In this document: positions 54,665-63,935 of the stretch, piece by piece | Layout of the letters: the number at the start of each line of letters is the position of its first letter | How positions within the stretch are numbered: position 1 is the stretch's first letter | Assembly: GCF_024758505.1 (NCBI RefSeq) | Contig: NZ_CP077970.1 | Location: 8,945,501-9,009,500, forward strand | Reading direction: 5' to 3' | DNA from: Bradyrhizobium arachidis | GTDB taxonomy: Bacteria > Pseudomonadota > Alphaproteobacteria > Rhizobiales > Xanthobacteraceae | DNA length: 64,000 nucleotides | Made by a program: the position numbers and the translations under genes | The notes under the pieces: model-generated | Database searches by the model: none | What the model saw: only the letters and a program-made list of their open reading frames with translations | What the model was told of the DNA's origin: nothing

Positions 54665-56347
54665 CTACGGCGCCTTGCAGACGAAATTCGCGGCGTCCTC
54701 GCTGTCGCCCTGCCCCGAATAGGCAGCGTAACTCGGATACGGACACAGCGGCCGCGTGCGGTTGGGGCTCCACGTCGCCGGGACTTCCTTGTTTGCGGGA
54801 TTGGCGGAGACGATGATCCGCTCGGGTGCCTTGCCCTTCTCCACCCAGTCGGTCAGCGCGGTCAGCGCGTCGAACTTGTCGAGCGCCACGCCGCCACCGC
54901 AGTGAGTTTCGCCGGGAATCGTGAACAGGCGCGCGACGCCGTCTGCACCTCCTTGCAGGTTCTTGTCCAGCCGGCCGTACCAGCGGATGGTGTCGTTTGC
55001 CGAGAACACGGGATCGGCCTGGCCGTGATAGATCAGCATCTTGCCGCCAGTCTTTTGCAGCCCTGCAAGCTTGGGATCGTCGACGTCAGGCGGCGTCATG
55101 AAGTCCATCGCCGACTCCGTGAACGTGCCATCCTTGGCGAAGATTTTTGGCGCGTCCTTGTCGAAATCATACGCCTTCAGGGCATCGATCAGCTTGTCGT
55201 TGCTCCCTTCCACGACGACAGGCGGCGTCGAGAAGATGTAGTTCAGCGACGCCGCGCCCATCGTGGCGATGATCGGATAATTGTTCCAGGGCGCGACCGG
55301 GCTCTCGACCTTCCAGGCGCGCCAGTTGCCGGTGCCGATGCCGCCGTCGAGCGGCCAGTCGGAATAGAGCGCCTCGCCCTTCGAATTCTTCGGCCCGGCC
55401 AGGCTCGTCTTCAGCGCGTCCACCTTGGGTTCAGGCAGGCACGCATTGGTCTGACCGGGTGCACAGGTCAGGCTCTTGAGGTCGAACGCCTTCTGACAAG
55501 CAGCGAGATTCGCAGTCAGGCCGTCCTTGACACCGTCGAGCGCGTCGCAGGCCTCGGTGATGCGGGAGGCGACGAGTTGCGCGTCCTCCTTGGTGATTGA
55601 TTTGCGCAGATCGGGATCGGCCTTGAGAAAGGCCTGCACGTCCCAGGCATGCTGGATCGCCGCGCGCGGCAGGTCGAAGCCGGGATTGCCGACCAGGAAG
55701 CCATCATAGTTCTCGGGCATGCGCGAGGCCGCGACCATGGCATGGCGTCCGCCGTTCGAGCAGCCGGCCATGTAGGAGCGATCAGGCTTGCGGCCGTAAT
55801 GCAGGGCGATGATGGTCTTGCCGACCGGCGCCAGCGTCATGTCGGCCGCGTAGCCATAATCACGCCGCGCCTGCGGATCGAGGCCGAAGGCTGCGCCCGC
55901 GGTCAGGCCCAGCGACTTGTTCGCGGGATCGGAGCCGGAATGCCCGCTGTCGGACGACAGCACGGCAAAGCCGCGCGCCAGCGGCACCGTCCCGCCCGAG
56001 GCAAAGCCGTCTGGCTTGTCACCCAGCGCAGGCACGACGACACCGTCATTGCCGCCGTTCACCTGGTGCAGGAAGCGTCCGTTCCACTCCGCCGGCAATC
56101 GCACCTCGAACTGGATGGCGTAGGACTTTCCATCTGCACCGGTGCGCCGGTTGGCGAGCCCCGTCACGATGCAATGCTTGGGCAGGCCGTTCGCCGCTTC
56201 CTGCGTCTTTGATCCCGTGATCTCGACGCCGGAGATGGCGAGCGAAGCTGATGTGACCGGCGAGCAGGCCTCGCCATCGGCGCGGGCCAATGCCGTTGAT
56301 CCCAAAAGAGCAGCCAGCGCGACTGCCGATACCAAGCCAGACCTCAC
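54665..56347 (-). CDS. Tannase/feruloyl esterase-family hydrolase
   Basis: 560 residues from GTG 56347 (GGGAGG 5 bases upstream). Signal peptide ~1-24. The family CS-D-HC arrangement is visible: C196-S197 in YMAGCSNGGRHAMVAAS, the aspartate in YHGQADPVFSANDT, and HC in PGETHCGGGVALDKFDAL. It hydrolyses esters of hydroxycinnamic or gallic acid outside the cytoplasm, releasing ferulate-type acids that the next gene activates. Other cysteines support a disulfide-rich exported enzyme. Confidence 0.92.
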   Translation of the reverse strand: MRSGLVSAVALAALLGSTALARADGEACSPVTSASLAISGVEITGSKTQEAANGLPKHCIVTGLANRRTGADGKSYAIQFEVRLPAEWNGRFLHQVNGGNDGVVVPALGDKPDGFASGGTVPLARGFAVLSSDSGHSGSDPANKSLGLTAGAAFGLDPQARRDYGYAADMTLAPVGKTIIALHYGRKPDRSYMAGCSNGGRHAMVAASRMPENYDGFLVGNPGFDLPRAAIQHAWDVQAFLKADPDLRKSITKEDAQLVASRITEACDALDGVKDGLTANLAACQKAFDLKSLTCAPGQTNACLPEPKVDALKTSLAGPKNSKGEALYSDWPLDGGIGTGNWRAWKVESPVAPWNNYPIIATMGAASLNYIFSTPPVVVEGSNDKLIDALKAYDFDKDAPKIFAKDGTFTESAMDFMTPPDVDDPKLAGLQKTGGKMLIYHGQADPVFSANDTIRWYGRLDKNLQGGADGVARLFTIPGETHCGGGVALDKFDALTALTDWVEKGKAPERIIVSANPANKEVPATWSPNRTRPLCPYPSYAAYSGQGDSEDAANFVCKAP

Positions 56348-56354
56348 GGCGGCC

Positions 56355-56400
56355 TCCCTAGTTAGTTATATTTTATAATTATTACTCCAATTCCCCATTT
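56355..56400 (-). promoter_or_regulatory. AT-rich upstream region of the tannase gene
   Basis: TTATATTTTATAATTATTAC is far below local GC; on the minus strand it reads GTAATAATTATAAAATATAA, a likely -10/UP-type region about 15-40 bases before the GTG start. It includes the palindrome ATAATTAT. Promoter position is tentative. Confidence 0.4.
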
Positions 56401-56467
56401 TGACAAGCAGCCTGAACGAGCGAATTCTTCCCTTCTTCCCTTGCCGTGGGAGGAGGCGGCGGTCTCG

Positions 56468-56488
56468 TTACCCTCCCCTGGAGGGTAA
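56468..56488. repeat. REP-like family A, solo half
   Basis: TTACCCTCC-CCT-GGAGGGTAA: 9-bp arms and 3-base loop, matching one end of family A. It sits 20 bases past the feruloyl-CoA synthase stop. Confidence 0.75.
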
Positions 56489-56507
56489 GAGAAGCAATTG
56501 AGCGCGC

Positions 56508-58364
56508 CTAACTACAGCCGATCCACTCCGCCGAGGCATCGTCGTTGAGCCGCGCCACCGCGTCCGCTCGGCGCGTCAGCACGGCGCGCTGGTTGATGTA
56601 GCCCTTGTCGGTGATCTCGCCGCCGTCGACCGACGGCGGCTCGGCGAGCAGCAGAGCGCGCGTGGCATGGCCGGAGGAGTTGCTGCCTTGCGCTTTCAGT
56701 TTTGCGAGCCCTTCCGCGATGGCGCTTCTGACCTTGTCGTGGCCGATCACCTCGCCGACGCCGGCGCTCTCGCCGAGACCGGCATGGGCGCGGCAGGCGG
56801 GGATGTTGGGGAACACGAGAAAGCGCACCTCATCGCCGCCATGGCCGGACACGACGATGTCCTGCGCCAGTGGCGCGAGCGCTGCGATGCCGGCGACGCG
56901 CAGCGTGCCGACGCTGACCCAGGTGCCCGAGTTGAGTTTGAAATCTTCGGCGACGCGGCCGTCGAAGAACAGGCCGCGCTCGGGACGTTTTTCATCAGCG
57001 AATTTGACGGCGTCGCCGATCAGGTAAAATCCCTCTTCGTCAAACGCCTGCTTCGTCAGCTCGGGCGCCTTCCAATAGCCGGGCGTGACGTTGGGACCGC
57101 GCACGCGCACCTCCAGCTTGTCGCCGGACGTCACGAGCTTCAGCTCGGTGCCGGGAATCGGCACGCCGATATTGCCGGAACGCTCGGCGAGGAAATGGCA
57201 GTCGGTCGCCAGCGGCGAGGTTTCGGTCGAGCCCCAGGCCGAGACCATCGGCAGCGCGCGGCCGACGGTTTTCACCGAGAGCTCTTCGAGCGCGTCCCAC
57301 AGATTCTGCGGCAGCGCCGCGCCGGCATAGAAGGCGAACTTGACCTCGCCGAAGAAGCGACGGCGCAGTTCCTCGTCGCTGCGCAAGGCCGCGATCAGCA
57401 TGTCAAAGCCGCGCGGCACGTTGAAATAGACCGTCGGCATCACGCTTTTGAGGTTCGCAAGCGATGTCGCGAACAGGCCCGGTGCCGGCTTGCCGCCATC
57501 GACATAGAGCGAGCCGCCGTTGCGCAGCACGAGGTTGAAATTGTGGTTGGCGCCAAAGGTGTGGCTCCAGGGCAGCCAGTCCAGGATCACGAGATCGTCG
57601 CTGGCCTGCTCCAAAAAGGTCCAGGTCTGCGCCTTGGCCTGCTGGCTCGAGGTCAGCATGCGCTGGGTATTGATCACGGCCTTGGGCGTGCCTGTCGACC
57701 CCGAGGTGAACAGGAATTTTGCGATCGTATCTGATGTCACCGCGGCGAAGGCTTTTGCGACATCGGGCGATTCAGGCGTTGCGGTGATGGCGCTGAAGGC
57801 CAGCGCATTCTCATCAGTCGCATTGCCGCTGACGATGACCGCGTTGTGCAGCGACTTGATTGCGGCCAGCGCCGCCGCAAACGGTTTTGTCGCAGTGACG
57901 TAGATCGCGCCGGGCTCGAGCAGCGCGATCATGCTCTTGAGCTTGTCAAAATCCCTGGACATCAGCGAATAGGCCGGCGAGATCGCGGCCGAGGGCACGC
58001 CGGCATGCTGGGCGGCGAGCGCGAACAGCGCGTGATCGACGCCGTTGTCGGAGAGGATGACGAGCGGGCGCTGCGCGCTCAGCCCCTGCGCCAGAATCCA
58101 GGCAGCGGCGGAGCGCACCTGCTGGAGCGCCTGCGCGTAGGTGACCGTCGTCCACGCCGCTTCGGCACCGGCGCGCTCGGCGAGAAAAATCTTGTCCGGT
58201 GACTGCCGCGCCCAATGCTCCAGCCAGTCGCCGATGCAGCGCGCGCTGCCGCGCAAGGGTTCGCTCGAACGCAGCACGATGCTGCCGTCGGCGCGATGCT
58301 CTGCGACGGTTTTTGGCGTTGCGAACAGGCTGGATGCGTCACCGCGTGCGGCGGCCATGGTCAT
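56508..58364 (-). CDS. fcs: Feruloyl-CoA synthase
   Basis: 618 residues from ATG 58364 (GAGGAGGA 5 bases upstream). The AMP-forming acyl-CoA synthetase motif FLFTSGSTGTPKAVINTQRM (~residues 218-237) and YKAPELTKQAF-type later motifs (GYWKAPELTKQAFDEEGFYL, GLFFDGRVAEDFKLNSGTWV) are clear. It activates ferulate, coumarate or caffeate to their CoA thioesters. With the esterase downstream it forms the entry of phenylpropanoid breakdown; hydratase-lyase and vanillin dehydrogenase genes are not in this window. Divergent from a MarR gene. Confidence 0.9.
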   Translation of the reverse strand: MTMAAARGDASSLFATPKTVAEHRADGSIVLRSSEPLRGSARCIGDWLEHWARQSPDKIFLAERAGAEAAWTTVTYAQALQQVRSAAAWILAQGLSAQRPLVILSDNGVDHALFALAAQHAGVPSAAISPAYSLMSRDFDKLKSMIALLEPGAIYVTATKPFAAALAAIKSLHNAVIVSGNATDENALAFSAITATPESPDVAKAFAAVTSDTIAKFLFTSGSTGTPKAVINTQRMLTSSQQAKAQTWTFLEQASDDLVILDWLPWSHTFGANHNFNLVLRNGGSLYVDGGKPAPGLFATSLANLKSVMPTVYFNVPRGFDMLIAALRSDEELRRRFFGEVKFAFYAGAALPQNLWDALEELSVKTVGRALPMVSAWGSTETSPLATDCHFLAERSGNIGVPIPGTELKLVTSGDKLEVRVRGPNVTPGYWKAPELTKQAFDEEGFYLIGDAVKFADEKRPERGLFFDGRVAEDFKLNSGTWVSVGTLRVAGIAALAPLAQDIVVSGHGGDEVRFLVFPNIPACRAHAGLGESAGVGEVIGHDKVRSAIAEGLAKLKAQGSNSSGHATRALLLAEPPSVDGGEITDKGYINQRAVLTRRADAVARLNDDASAEWIGCS

Positions 58365-58444
58365 GGGGTCCTCCTCGCCCGCCCGTGGCGGGATCGGCTG
58401 CAGTCTCGTTCCGGGCTGCTTTGGCCATAATGTTGAGCACAGCA

Positions 58445-58465
58445 ATTGTTGTCGTCAACAACAAT
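58445..58465. promoter_or_regulatory. Palindromic operator between fcs and marR
   Basis: ATTGTTGT-CGTCA-ACAACAAT: perfect 8-bp arms, 5-base spacer. It lies 80 bases from the fcs start and 53 bases before the MarR GTG. Likely site of the divergent MarR, as for FerC/FerR-type regulators of ferulate genes. Confidence 0.72.
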
Positions 58466-58518
58466 GTTTCAATGCCTGCCGTCACGCGCTACAAGTGCTG
58501 CGACGCCGGAGATAGAGA

Positions 58519-59028
58519 GTGACAGCCAGCGCACCGCGAAGGGAAACGCCGATACCCCTGGCCCGCAAGCGGGCGAGCGACGGCAAGGCGCGCCCAAACG
58601 ACGCGGACGGGATCGGCCTCGATGCGCTGGTCGGGCACGCCGGCTATGCGGTGCGGCGCTTCCAGATCTGGATCTTTCAGGATTTTGTCCGGACGCTCGC
58701 GTCAGTGGACATCAAGCCCACCCAGTATTCGGTCATGACCGTGATCGGCGCCAATCCGGGCCTGACCCAGATGGCGGTCGCCAACCGCCTCGGCATCGAG
58801 CGCGCACGGCTGGTGCATCTGCTCGACAGCCTTGAGCGCAGGAAACTGGTCAAGCGGATCAAGTCAAAGTCCGACCGCCGCTCCCATGCGCTGCATCTGA
58901 CTGCGCAGGGCGAGACGTCGCTGACAAAATTCAAGCGGCTCGCGGCCGAGCACGAGCGGCATGTGGAGGAGAAGATCGGCCGGGAGAACCGGGAAAAACT
59001 GCTGGAGATTCTCGCGGGCTTCACCTGA
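58519..59028 (+). CDS. MarR-family regulator next to feruloyl-CoA synthase
   Basis: 169 residues from GTG 58519 (GGAG 7 bases upstream). Winged helix: IGANPGLTQMAVANRLGIER, then ARLVHLLDSLERRKLVKRIK (recognition helix, ~residues 100-116), wing SKSDRRSHALHLTAQGETSL. Lysine-rich N-terminal tail. The position and family match the ferulate-type MarR repressors that release DNA on binding hydroxycinnamoyl-CoA. Function as repressor is inferred. Confidence 0.9.
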   Translation: MTASAPRRETPIPLARKRASDGKARPNDADGIGLDALVGHAGYAVRRFQIWIFQDFVRTLASVDIKPTQYSVMTVIGANPGLTQMAVANRLGIERARLVHLLDSLERRKLVKRIKSKSDRRSHALHLTAQGETSLTKFKRLAAEHERHVEEKIGRENREKLLEILAGFT

Positions 59029-59167
59029 CCGGGCGCCGGCAGTTCGTGCTCAAAGTTTGAGCAGATGCACGCGTGAGAGCCTTACCCCCGCACCATCGCC
59101 GCTTGTCGCTCCTTCGCGTAAGCATATGATCTGACGGCGATATCCGGATCGCGCGATCTGTACAGAT

Positions 59168-59179
59168 ATTGTACACAAT
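59168..59179. promoter_or_regulatory. GntR-type (FCD) consensus site upstream of atzF
   Basis: ATTGTACACAAT fits the GntR core TNGT-NN-ACNA exactly (5-bp arms, 2-base centre). It is 67 bases upstream of the atzF ATG, and the GntR gene lies in the facing atz operon. A TGTACA copy lies just before it (59160-59165). Confidence 0.6.
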
Positions 59180-59246
59180 GGCACATCGCTTGCTTCAGAG
59201 CAGGTGAAGATTTGTCGCCGGAGTTTTTTACGGAGTTTTCGTCGTT

Positions 59247-61046
59247 ATGGGGGCCGACCAGCCTGAGACGGTAGCCGCAATCGTCGCCGCGCATCGCGCG
59301 GGCAAGATCACACCGGCCGAGACGATCGCGCGGACCTATCGGCGCATCCGCGACCACAACGATCCCGCCATGTTCATCAGCCTGCGCGAGGAGAAGGACG
59401 CGATCGCGGAAGCCGAGAAGCTCGCCGCGCAACAGGACGCCGCCGCGCTGCCGCTCTATGGCGTGCCCGTCGCGGTGAAGGACAACATCGACGCGCTGGG
59501 TTTTCCCACCACGGCCGCCTGCCCGGCCTTCTCGTATACGCCGACCCATGACTCGACCGCGGTCGCGCGCTTGCGCGCGGCCGGCGCCATCATCATCGGC
59601 AAGACCAATCTCGACCAGTTCGCGACCGGCCTCGTCGGCGTGCGCTCGCCCTACGGCATTCCCAGAAACGCGATCCGCGAGGATCTCATTCCCGGCGGAT
59701 CGAGCTCGGGATCGGCGACCGCCGTGGCTGCGGGCCTCGTGCCGCTGTCGCTCGGCACCGACACCGCGGGCAGCGGCCGCGTGCCCGCGATGCTCAACAA
59801 CATCGTCGGGCTAAAACCGAGCCTCGGCATGATCTCGACCGCGGGCCTGGTGCCGGCCTGCCGCACGCTCGACTGCATCTCGGTATTCGCTCTCACGGTC
59901 GACGACGCCGCGCTCGCGCTCTCCGTGATGGCGGGACCGGATCAGGCCGATCCGTTCTCGCGCGACCGGCCGCTTCAGCCGATCACGCCGTTTCCGGCCA
60001 ACATCCGTCTCGGCGTTCCCCGCAACGGGCAGTTGATCTTCTTCGGCGACAAGAAAGCTGAAGCGGCCTATGGCGAGGCGCTGAAGCGCTGGACGTCGCT
60101 CGGCGCTCAACTCGTCGAGTTCGACCTCGAGCCGTTCTACGAGACCGCGCGGCTGCTCTATGAGGGGCCGTGGGTTGCCGAGCGCTATCTCGTCATTCGC
60201 AATCTGCTGGCCTCGGCCCCGGATTCAATTCACGCCGTGACGCGCGAGATCACGGCCGCGGGCGCGCGGCTCACGGCGGCGGAAACTTTTTCTGCGCTGT
60301 ACCGGCTGCAGGGGCTGCGCAAAATCGCCGAGCGCACCTTTGCCAATATCGACGCGCTGGTGCTGCCGACGGCGCCGACGGTCTATACGACCGCGCAGGT
60401 GCTCGCCAACCCGATCGAGCTCAACAGCCGACTCGGCACCTACACCAATTTCGTCAATCTGCTCGACCTCTGCGGGCTGGCTGTGCCGGCGGCGATGCGG
60501 TCCGACGGCATCCCGTTCGGCATCACCCTGCTTGCGCCAGCCGGCCGCGACGCCATGCTCGCGAGCATCGGGCGCGCGTTTCATGCCGACACAAAACTCA
60601 CGCTCGGCGCGAAGGGCATCGCGCAGCCGCCACTGGCGTCACTGCCCCCCAATAGCGCCGACGAGATTCCGATCGCCGTGGTCGGCGCGCATCTGTCGGG
60701 CATGGTGCTGAACCACGAATTGAAGACGCTGAACGCAAGGCTGGTCGAGGCGACGAAGACCGCGGCCGACTACAAGCTCTATGCGCTGCAAACGACGCCG
60801 CCCAAGCCGGGCCTGCTGCGCGTCGCAGCCGGCCAGGGCGCGGCGATCGAGTTGGAGATCTGGTCGCTGTCGGCGTCCGCCTTCGGCAAGTTCGTCAACG
60901 CCATCCCGCCGCCGATGGCGATCGGCACGATCCGGCTGGCGGACGGCCGCGGCGTGAAGGGATTTCTCGTCGAGCCGGAAGCGCTCGGCGGCGCACGCGA
61001 TATCACGGCGTATGGCGGCTGGCGGAAGTATATGGCGGGAGGGTGA
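59247..61046 (+). CDS. atzF: Allophanate hydrolase
   Basis: 599 residues: amidase-signature domain with K78 (AVKDNIDA), S152 (GGSSSGSA) and S176 (TAGSGRVPA) as Ser-Ser-Lys triad, plus a C-terminal domain (~455-595) with PIAVVGAHLSGMVLNHEL that is the allophanate-hydrolase-specific (AtzF-C) domain. It splits allophanate to ammonia and CO2, the last step of cyanuric acid, biuret and urea-amidolyase routes. It starts on the opposite strand from the atzG-E-H-gntR set; a GntR site lies upstream. Confidence 0.93.
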   Translation: MGADQPETVAAIVAAHRAGKITPAETIARTYRRIRDHNDPAMFISLREEKDAIAEAEKLAAQQDAAALPLYGVPVAVKDNIDALGFPTTAACPAFSYTPTHDSTAVARLRAAGAIIIGKTNLDQFATGLVGVRSPYGIPRNAIREDLIPGGSSSGSATAVAAGLVPLSLGTDTAGSGRVPAMLNNIVGLKPSLGMISTAGLVPACRTLDCISVFALTVDDAALALSVMAGPDQADPFSRDRPLQPITPFPANIRLGVPRNGQLIFFGDKKAEAAYGEALKRWTSLGAQLVEFDLEPFYETARLLYEGPWVAERYLVIRNLLASAPDSIHAVTREITAAGARLTAAETFSALYRLQGLRKIAERTFANIDALVLPTAPTVYTTAQVLANPIELNSRLGTYTNFVNLLDLCGLAVPAAMRSDGIPFGITLLAPAGRDAMLASIGRAFHADTKLTLGAKGIAQPPLASLPPNSADEIPIAVVGAHLSGMVLNHELKTLNARLVEATKTAADYKLYALQTTPPKPGLLRVAAGQGAAIELEIWSLSASAFGKFVNAIPPPMAIGTIRLADGRGVKGFLVEPEALGGARDITAYGGWRKYMAGG

Positions 61047-61068
61047 CGGCCTAACCGGTCTCGTGTCC

Positions 61069-61224
61069 CGGGCGCAGCGCATCACGCAGTGGTGCGCTGC
61101 TGAACCGGGACCCGTGGAGCGGTTTGCAAAACAGATGGATGGGTCCCGGCTCTGCGGAGCAGCGCTATAGCGCGTCGAAGACGCGCGTAAACGCGCTTGT
61201 GGCGCTGCACCGCGTCCGGGACAC
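61069..61224. repeat. REP-like element, family I, copy 2
   Basis: CTCGTGTCCCGGGCGCAGCG and CGCGTCCGGGACAC as inverted ends; inner GGGTCCCGGCTCTGC as in copy 1 (54527-54642). Longer by about 40 bp, with an inner GCGCGTCGAAGACGCGCG hairpin. Confidence 0.78.
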
Positions 61225-61232
61225 CGACGTGC

Positions 61233-61955
61233 CTAAACCGACACCGCGTAAATCTCGTACTCGCCGCGCACCAGCTCGATATGCGCGCGCATCGCAGCCG
61301 CGGCGCCCTGCTTGTCGCCGCGCATGATGGCGACGACGACGCGGTCGTGCTCGGCCTGCGATTTTGCGAGCCGCCCGAGATTGCGGAACTGGGCGCGGCG
61401 GAACGGCTGGACGCGGACGCGCGTCGCCAGCGTGATCTCGGCAATGTAGCCGTTTTGCGAGCCGGCATAGATCGCGTTATGGAAGCGCTCGTTGACCTCG
61501 TGGAACCGCTCGGGGTTGCCGGTGTAGCTGAGCACGCGGAGCTCTTCGTGGATCGCCTCCAAGCCGTGACGCTCGGCGGCCGACATCCGCTCGGCGGCAA
61601 GGCCCGCGCACAGCGCCTCCAGCTCGGCCATCGCCTCGAACATGCTGGTGAGACGCTCGATCGAGGGCTGGGCCACCACGGCGCCGCGATGGGCGCGCGC
61701 CTCGACCAGGCCGCTCGCCACGAGCTGGCGCAGCGCTTCGCGCACCGGCGTGCGGGAGACGCTGAAGCGGCGCGCGATATCGGTCTCGTCGAGCGCGGCG
61801 CCCGGCGCCAGCGTGCCGCGCACGATCTCGTCGGCGAGCTGAAGCCGCAGCTCCTCGGCGCGCGTAACCTTCTGCACGCTAGGTTGCGCGCGATCGACGC
61901 GCGGAACCACCGGCTCGGCCGGCACTGTCCCAGGCGGAAGGTCGTCAAGCGTCAT
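61233..61955 (-). CDS. GntR-family (FCD/FadR subfamily) regulator
   Basis: 240 residues from ATG 61955, 4 bases after the atzH stop; longer starts would overlap atzH. The winged helix reads LADEIVRGTLAPGAALDETD then IARRFSVSRTPVREALRQLV, with wing EARAHRGAVVAQPS. The FCD domain (~100-225) carries histidine/aspartate metal-site candidates in ERFHEVNERFHNAIY and EHDRVVVAIMRGD. It probably senses a ureide or related acid. It is the last gene of the atzG-atzE-atzH set and the likely regulator of it and of atzF. Confidence 0.9.
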   Translation of the reverse strand: MTLDDLPPGTVPAEPVVPRVDRAQPSVQKVTRAEELRLQLADEIVRGTLAPGAALDETDIARRFSVSRTPVREALRQLVASGLVEARAHRGAVVAQPSIERLTSMFEAMAELEALCAGLAAERMSAAERHGLEAIHEELRVLSYTGNPERFHEVNERFHNAIYAGSQNGYIAEITLATRVRVQPFRRAQFRNLGRLAKSQAEHDRVVVAIMRGDKQGAAAAMRAHIELVRGEYEIYAVSV

Positions 61956-61959
61956 GCCG

Positions 61960-62352
61960 TCAGGTCTCTTTGGGTTCGTCGATGATGCTGACATGCGCGG
62001 CGACGACGCGCCAGCCCTCGGGGAAGCGGACCCAGGTCTGCATCTGCCGGCCGACCTTGCCCGGCAGGCTGTCGCGATAGAACAAGGTGGAAGCGACCGC
62101 GGTGTCGCGGCCGTAAGCGGTGATGACGGTTTTCGCGGTGCGGCGGTTCAGCCCCACCGGCGAACGCGCGGCGCGAAAGCCGGAGATCGCCTCATAGCCA
62201 TAGAGATTCTCGCCGATGCCGTAGCGCAGCGTGCGCGTATCGTCGCGGAAGAGTTCGCCGAGCACGGCGACGTCGTTGCTGACCAGCGCCTTCTCGTAGC
62301 GTTCGAACGCGGCGGTGACATCAGCCAGCACGTCGGGGAGATCGATCTCCAT
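61960..62352 (-). CDS. atzH: AtzH-like amidohydrolase (HpxZ/DUF3225 family)
   Basis: 130 residues from ATG 62352 (GAGAGGA upstream), 1 base after the atzE stop. NTF2-like fold: [20 protein letters not shown], then [20 protein letters not shown] and [20 protein letters not shown]. AtzH (HpxZ family) hydrolyses 1-carboxybiuret-derived intermediates, releasing allophanate, in Pseudomonas strain ADP-type cyanuric acid breakdown. The genes around it (atzG, atzE, atzF) make this assignment much stronger than the sequence alone. Confidence 0.85.
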   Translation of the reverse strand: MEIDLPDVLADVTAAFERYEKALVSNDVAVLGELFRDDTRTLRYGIGENLYGYEAISGFRAARSPVGLNRRTAKTVITAYGRDTAVASTLFYRDSLPGKVGRQMQTWVRFPEGWRVVAAHVSIIDEPKET

Positions 62353-62353
62353 C

Positions 62354-63748
62354 TCAAATTCCTCTCGGTGCGGGCGCGGCGGCAACGCCCATGCGCTCGA
62401 GCGCGGCGGCGACGCGCAGCGCAATGTCCTCGCGCCAGGGCGCGGCGATGATCTGCACGCCGATCGGCATCGGCTCGAGCGGCACGGGCACGGCGACGAC
62501 GGGCAATCCGATGAACGAGATCGGCTGGGTGTGGATGCCGATATTGGCGCGCACCGGCAGCTCCACGCCGTCCAGCTTGAAGGTCACCTGGCCGATCTTC
62601 GGCGCGATGCACGGTGTTGCCGGCGCGATCAGCACGTCGACCGATTTGAAAAGTTCGGCAACCTGCGCGCGATACCAGCGGCGGAACTTTTGCGCGCGGT
62701 CGACCATCGGCGCCGGCACCATCGCGCCCGCGATCAGCCGGTCACGCACCGCGGGATCGAAATCGTTCGGACGCTTGCGCAGCCGATCGAGATGCAGCGA
62801 TGCGCCTTCAGTGGTGGTGATGACGTAAGCTGCCGCGCGGGCGCGCGCGGCCTCGGGAATATCGATGACTTGCGTAGCGCCGAGGGCCTTGGCAACGCGC
62901 GAAACGGCCTCGACCGCTTCAGGGAAGACGTTCTTCTGAAAGTAGCCGCCGGCGATGGCGACACGCAAGCCGGAGATCGACCCTGATAGCAGCGAGGTGA
63001 CGGGCTCAACGCCGCTCACGCTGCAGGCGCCATCGTCTGCGTCCGGCCCCTGCATTGCGTCATAAGCGAGCGCGAGATCGGTGACCGAGCGTGCGAGCGG
63101 GCCGAGATGATCGAGGCTTGCGACGAAGGGGAAGGAGCGCGCGCGCGACAGCCGGCCATAGGTCGGCTTCAGGCCAAAGATGCCGCAGAACGACGACGGC
63201 ACGCGGATCGAACCGTTGGTGTCCGACCCCAGCGCGATCGGCACCAGCGCGCCGCCGACCGAGCCGCCCGAGCCGCCGGACGATCCGCCGGTCATCCGCG
63301 TGGTGTCGTGTGGATTCCGCGAGTTGCCGTCATGGACGTTCTCGCCGGTGAAGTCGTAGGCGTACTCGCCCATGTTGAGCGCGCCGACCAGCACGGCTCC
63401 GGCCGCTTCCATCCGCTCGATCAGCGTGGCATCGCGCTTTGCCGGCGCGAGGTCACGATTGATTTTTGAACCGGCCCGCGTCGGCAGACCCGCGACATCA
63501 AACAGATTCTTGACCGCAAACGGCACGCCGGCGAGCGGGCCGACTTTCTTGCCCGCGGCGATGTCGGCATCGAGAGCGCGCGCTTTGGCGCGGGCGCGAT
63601 CCGCGGTGACGTCGGTGAAGGAATTGAGGACGGTGTCGTGCGCCTTGATGCGCGCGAGCGCAGCTTCGATGGCGTCGAGCGCCGACAACTTGCGGGCTGC
63701 GACTGCGCTCGCGATATCAGAGGCCGTCAATTCTGGCTTGGTGGTCAT
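62354..63748 (-). CDS. atzE: AtzE-family amidase (1-carboxybiuret hydrolase large subunit)
   Basis: 464 residues of the amidase-signature family. Catalytic triad: K80 ([14 protein letters not shown]), S156 ([13 protein letters not shown]) and S180 ([13 protein letters not shown]). C-terminal amidase core ends with [20 protein letters not shown]. AtzE with its small partner AtzG hydrolyses 1-carboxybiuret. It starts 7 bases after the atzG stop. Could also be an oxamate/allantoin-type amidase (HpxY-like), but the atzG/H/F company favours the biuret route. Confidence 0.9.
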   Translation of the reverse strand: MTTKPELTASDIASAVAARKLSALDAIEAALARIKAHDTVLNSFTDVTADRARAKARALDADIAAGKKVGPLAGVPFAVKNLFDVAGLPTRAGSKINRDLAPAKRDATLIERMEAAGAVLVGALNMGEYAYDFTGENVHDGNSRNPHDTTRMTGGSSGGSGGSVGGALVPIALGSDTNGSIRVPSSFCGIFGLKPTYGRLSRARSFPFVASLDHLGPLARSVTDLALAYDAMQGPDADDGACSVSGVEPVTSLLSGSISGLRVAIAGGYFQKNVFPEAVEAVSRVAKALGATQVIDIPEAARARAAAYVITTTEGASLHLDRLRKRPNDFDPAVRDRLIAGAMVPAPMVDRAQKFRRWYRAQVAELFKSVDVLIAPATPCIAPKIGQVTFKLDGVELPVRANIGIHTQPISFIGLPVVAVPVPLEPMPIGVQIIAAPWREDIALRVAAALERMGVAAAPAPRGI

Positions 63749-63755
63749 GGCAGCA

Positions 63756-63935
63756 TCAGGCGGTGAACACGGGTGCCGGCTCGGTCTCGTCCGGCAGCGC
63801 GAATTCGTCCACGAGGCGAGCGAGCCTCAGCGACACCTCGAGATTGGCGCGAATGGCGGGGCGCCAGGCCTCCTCGACCGGCAGCGCGAGCGCTTGCGCG
63901 ACAGCATCGATATAGTCATCCAGCGGTTCGGCCAT
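63756..63935 (-). CDS. atzG: AtzG-like small subunit (DUF4089)
   Basis: 59 residues from ATG 63935; a TTG at 63962 would add nine. MAEPLDDYIDAVAQALALPV and VSLRLARLVDEFALPDETEP are the whole helical protein. AtzG binds AtzE like a GatC-type stabilising subunit. It is directly upstream of atzE, and the operon's promoter region lies beyond 63935 near the window edge. Confidence 0.87.
   Translation of the reverse strand: MAEPLDDYIDAVAQALALPVEEAWRPAIRANLEVSLRLARLVDEFALPDETEPAPVFTA

Noticed and set aside
59247..61046. Amidase as GatA subunit of the tRNA amidotransferase
   Set aside because: Carries the allophanate-hydrolase C-terminal domain and lies beside atz genes, not gatC/gatB.
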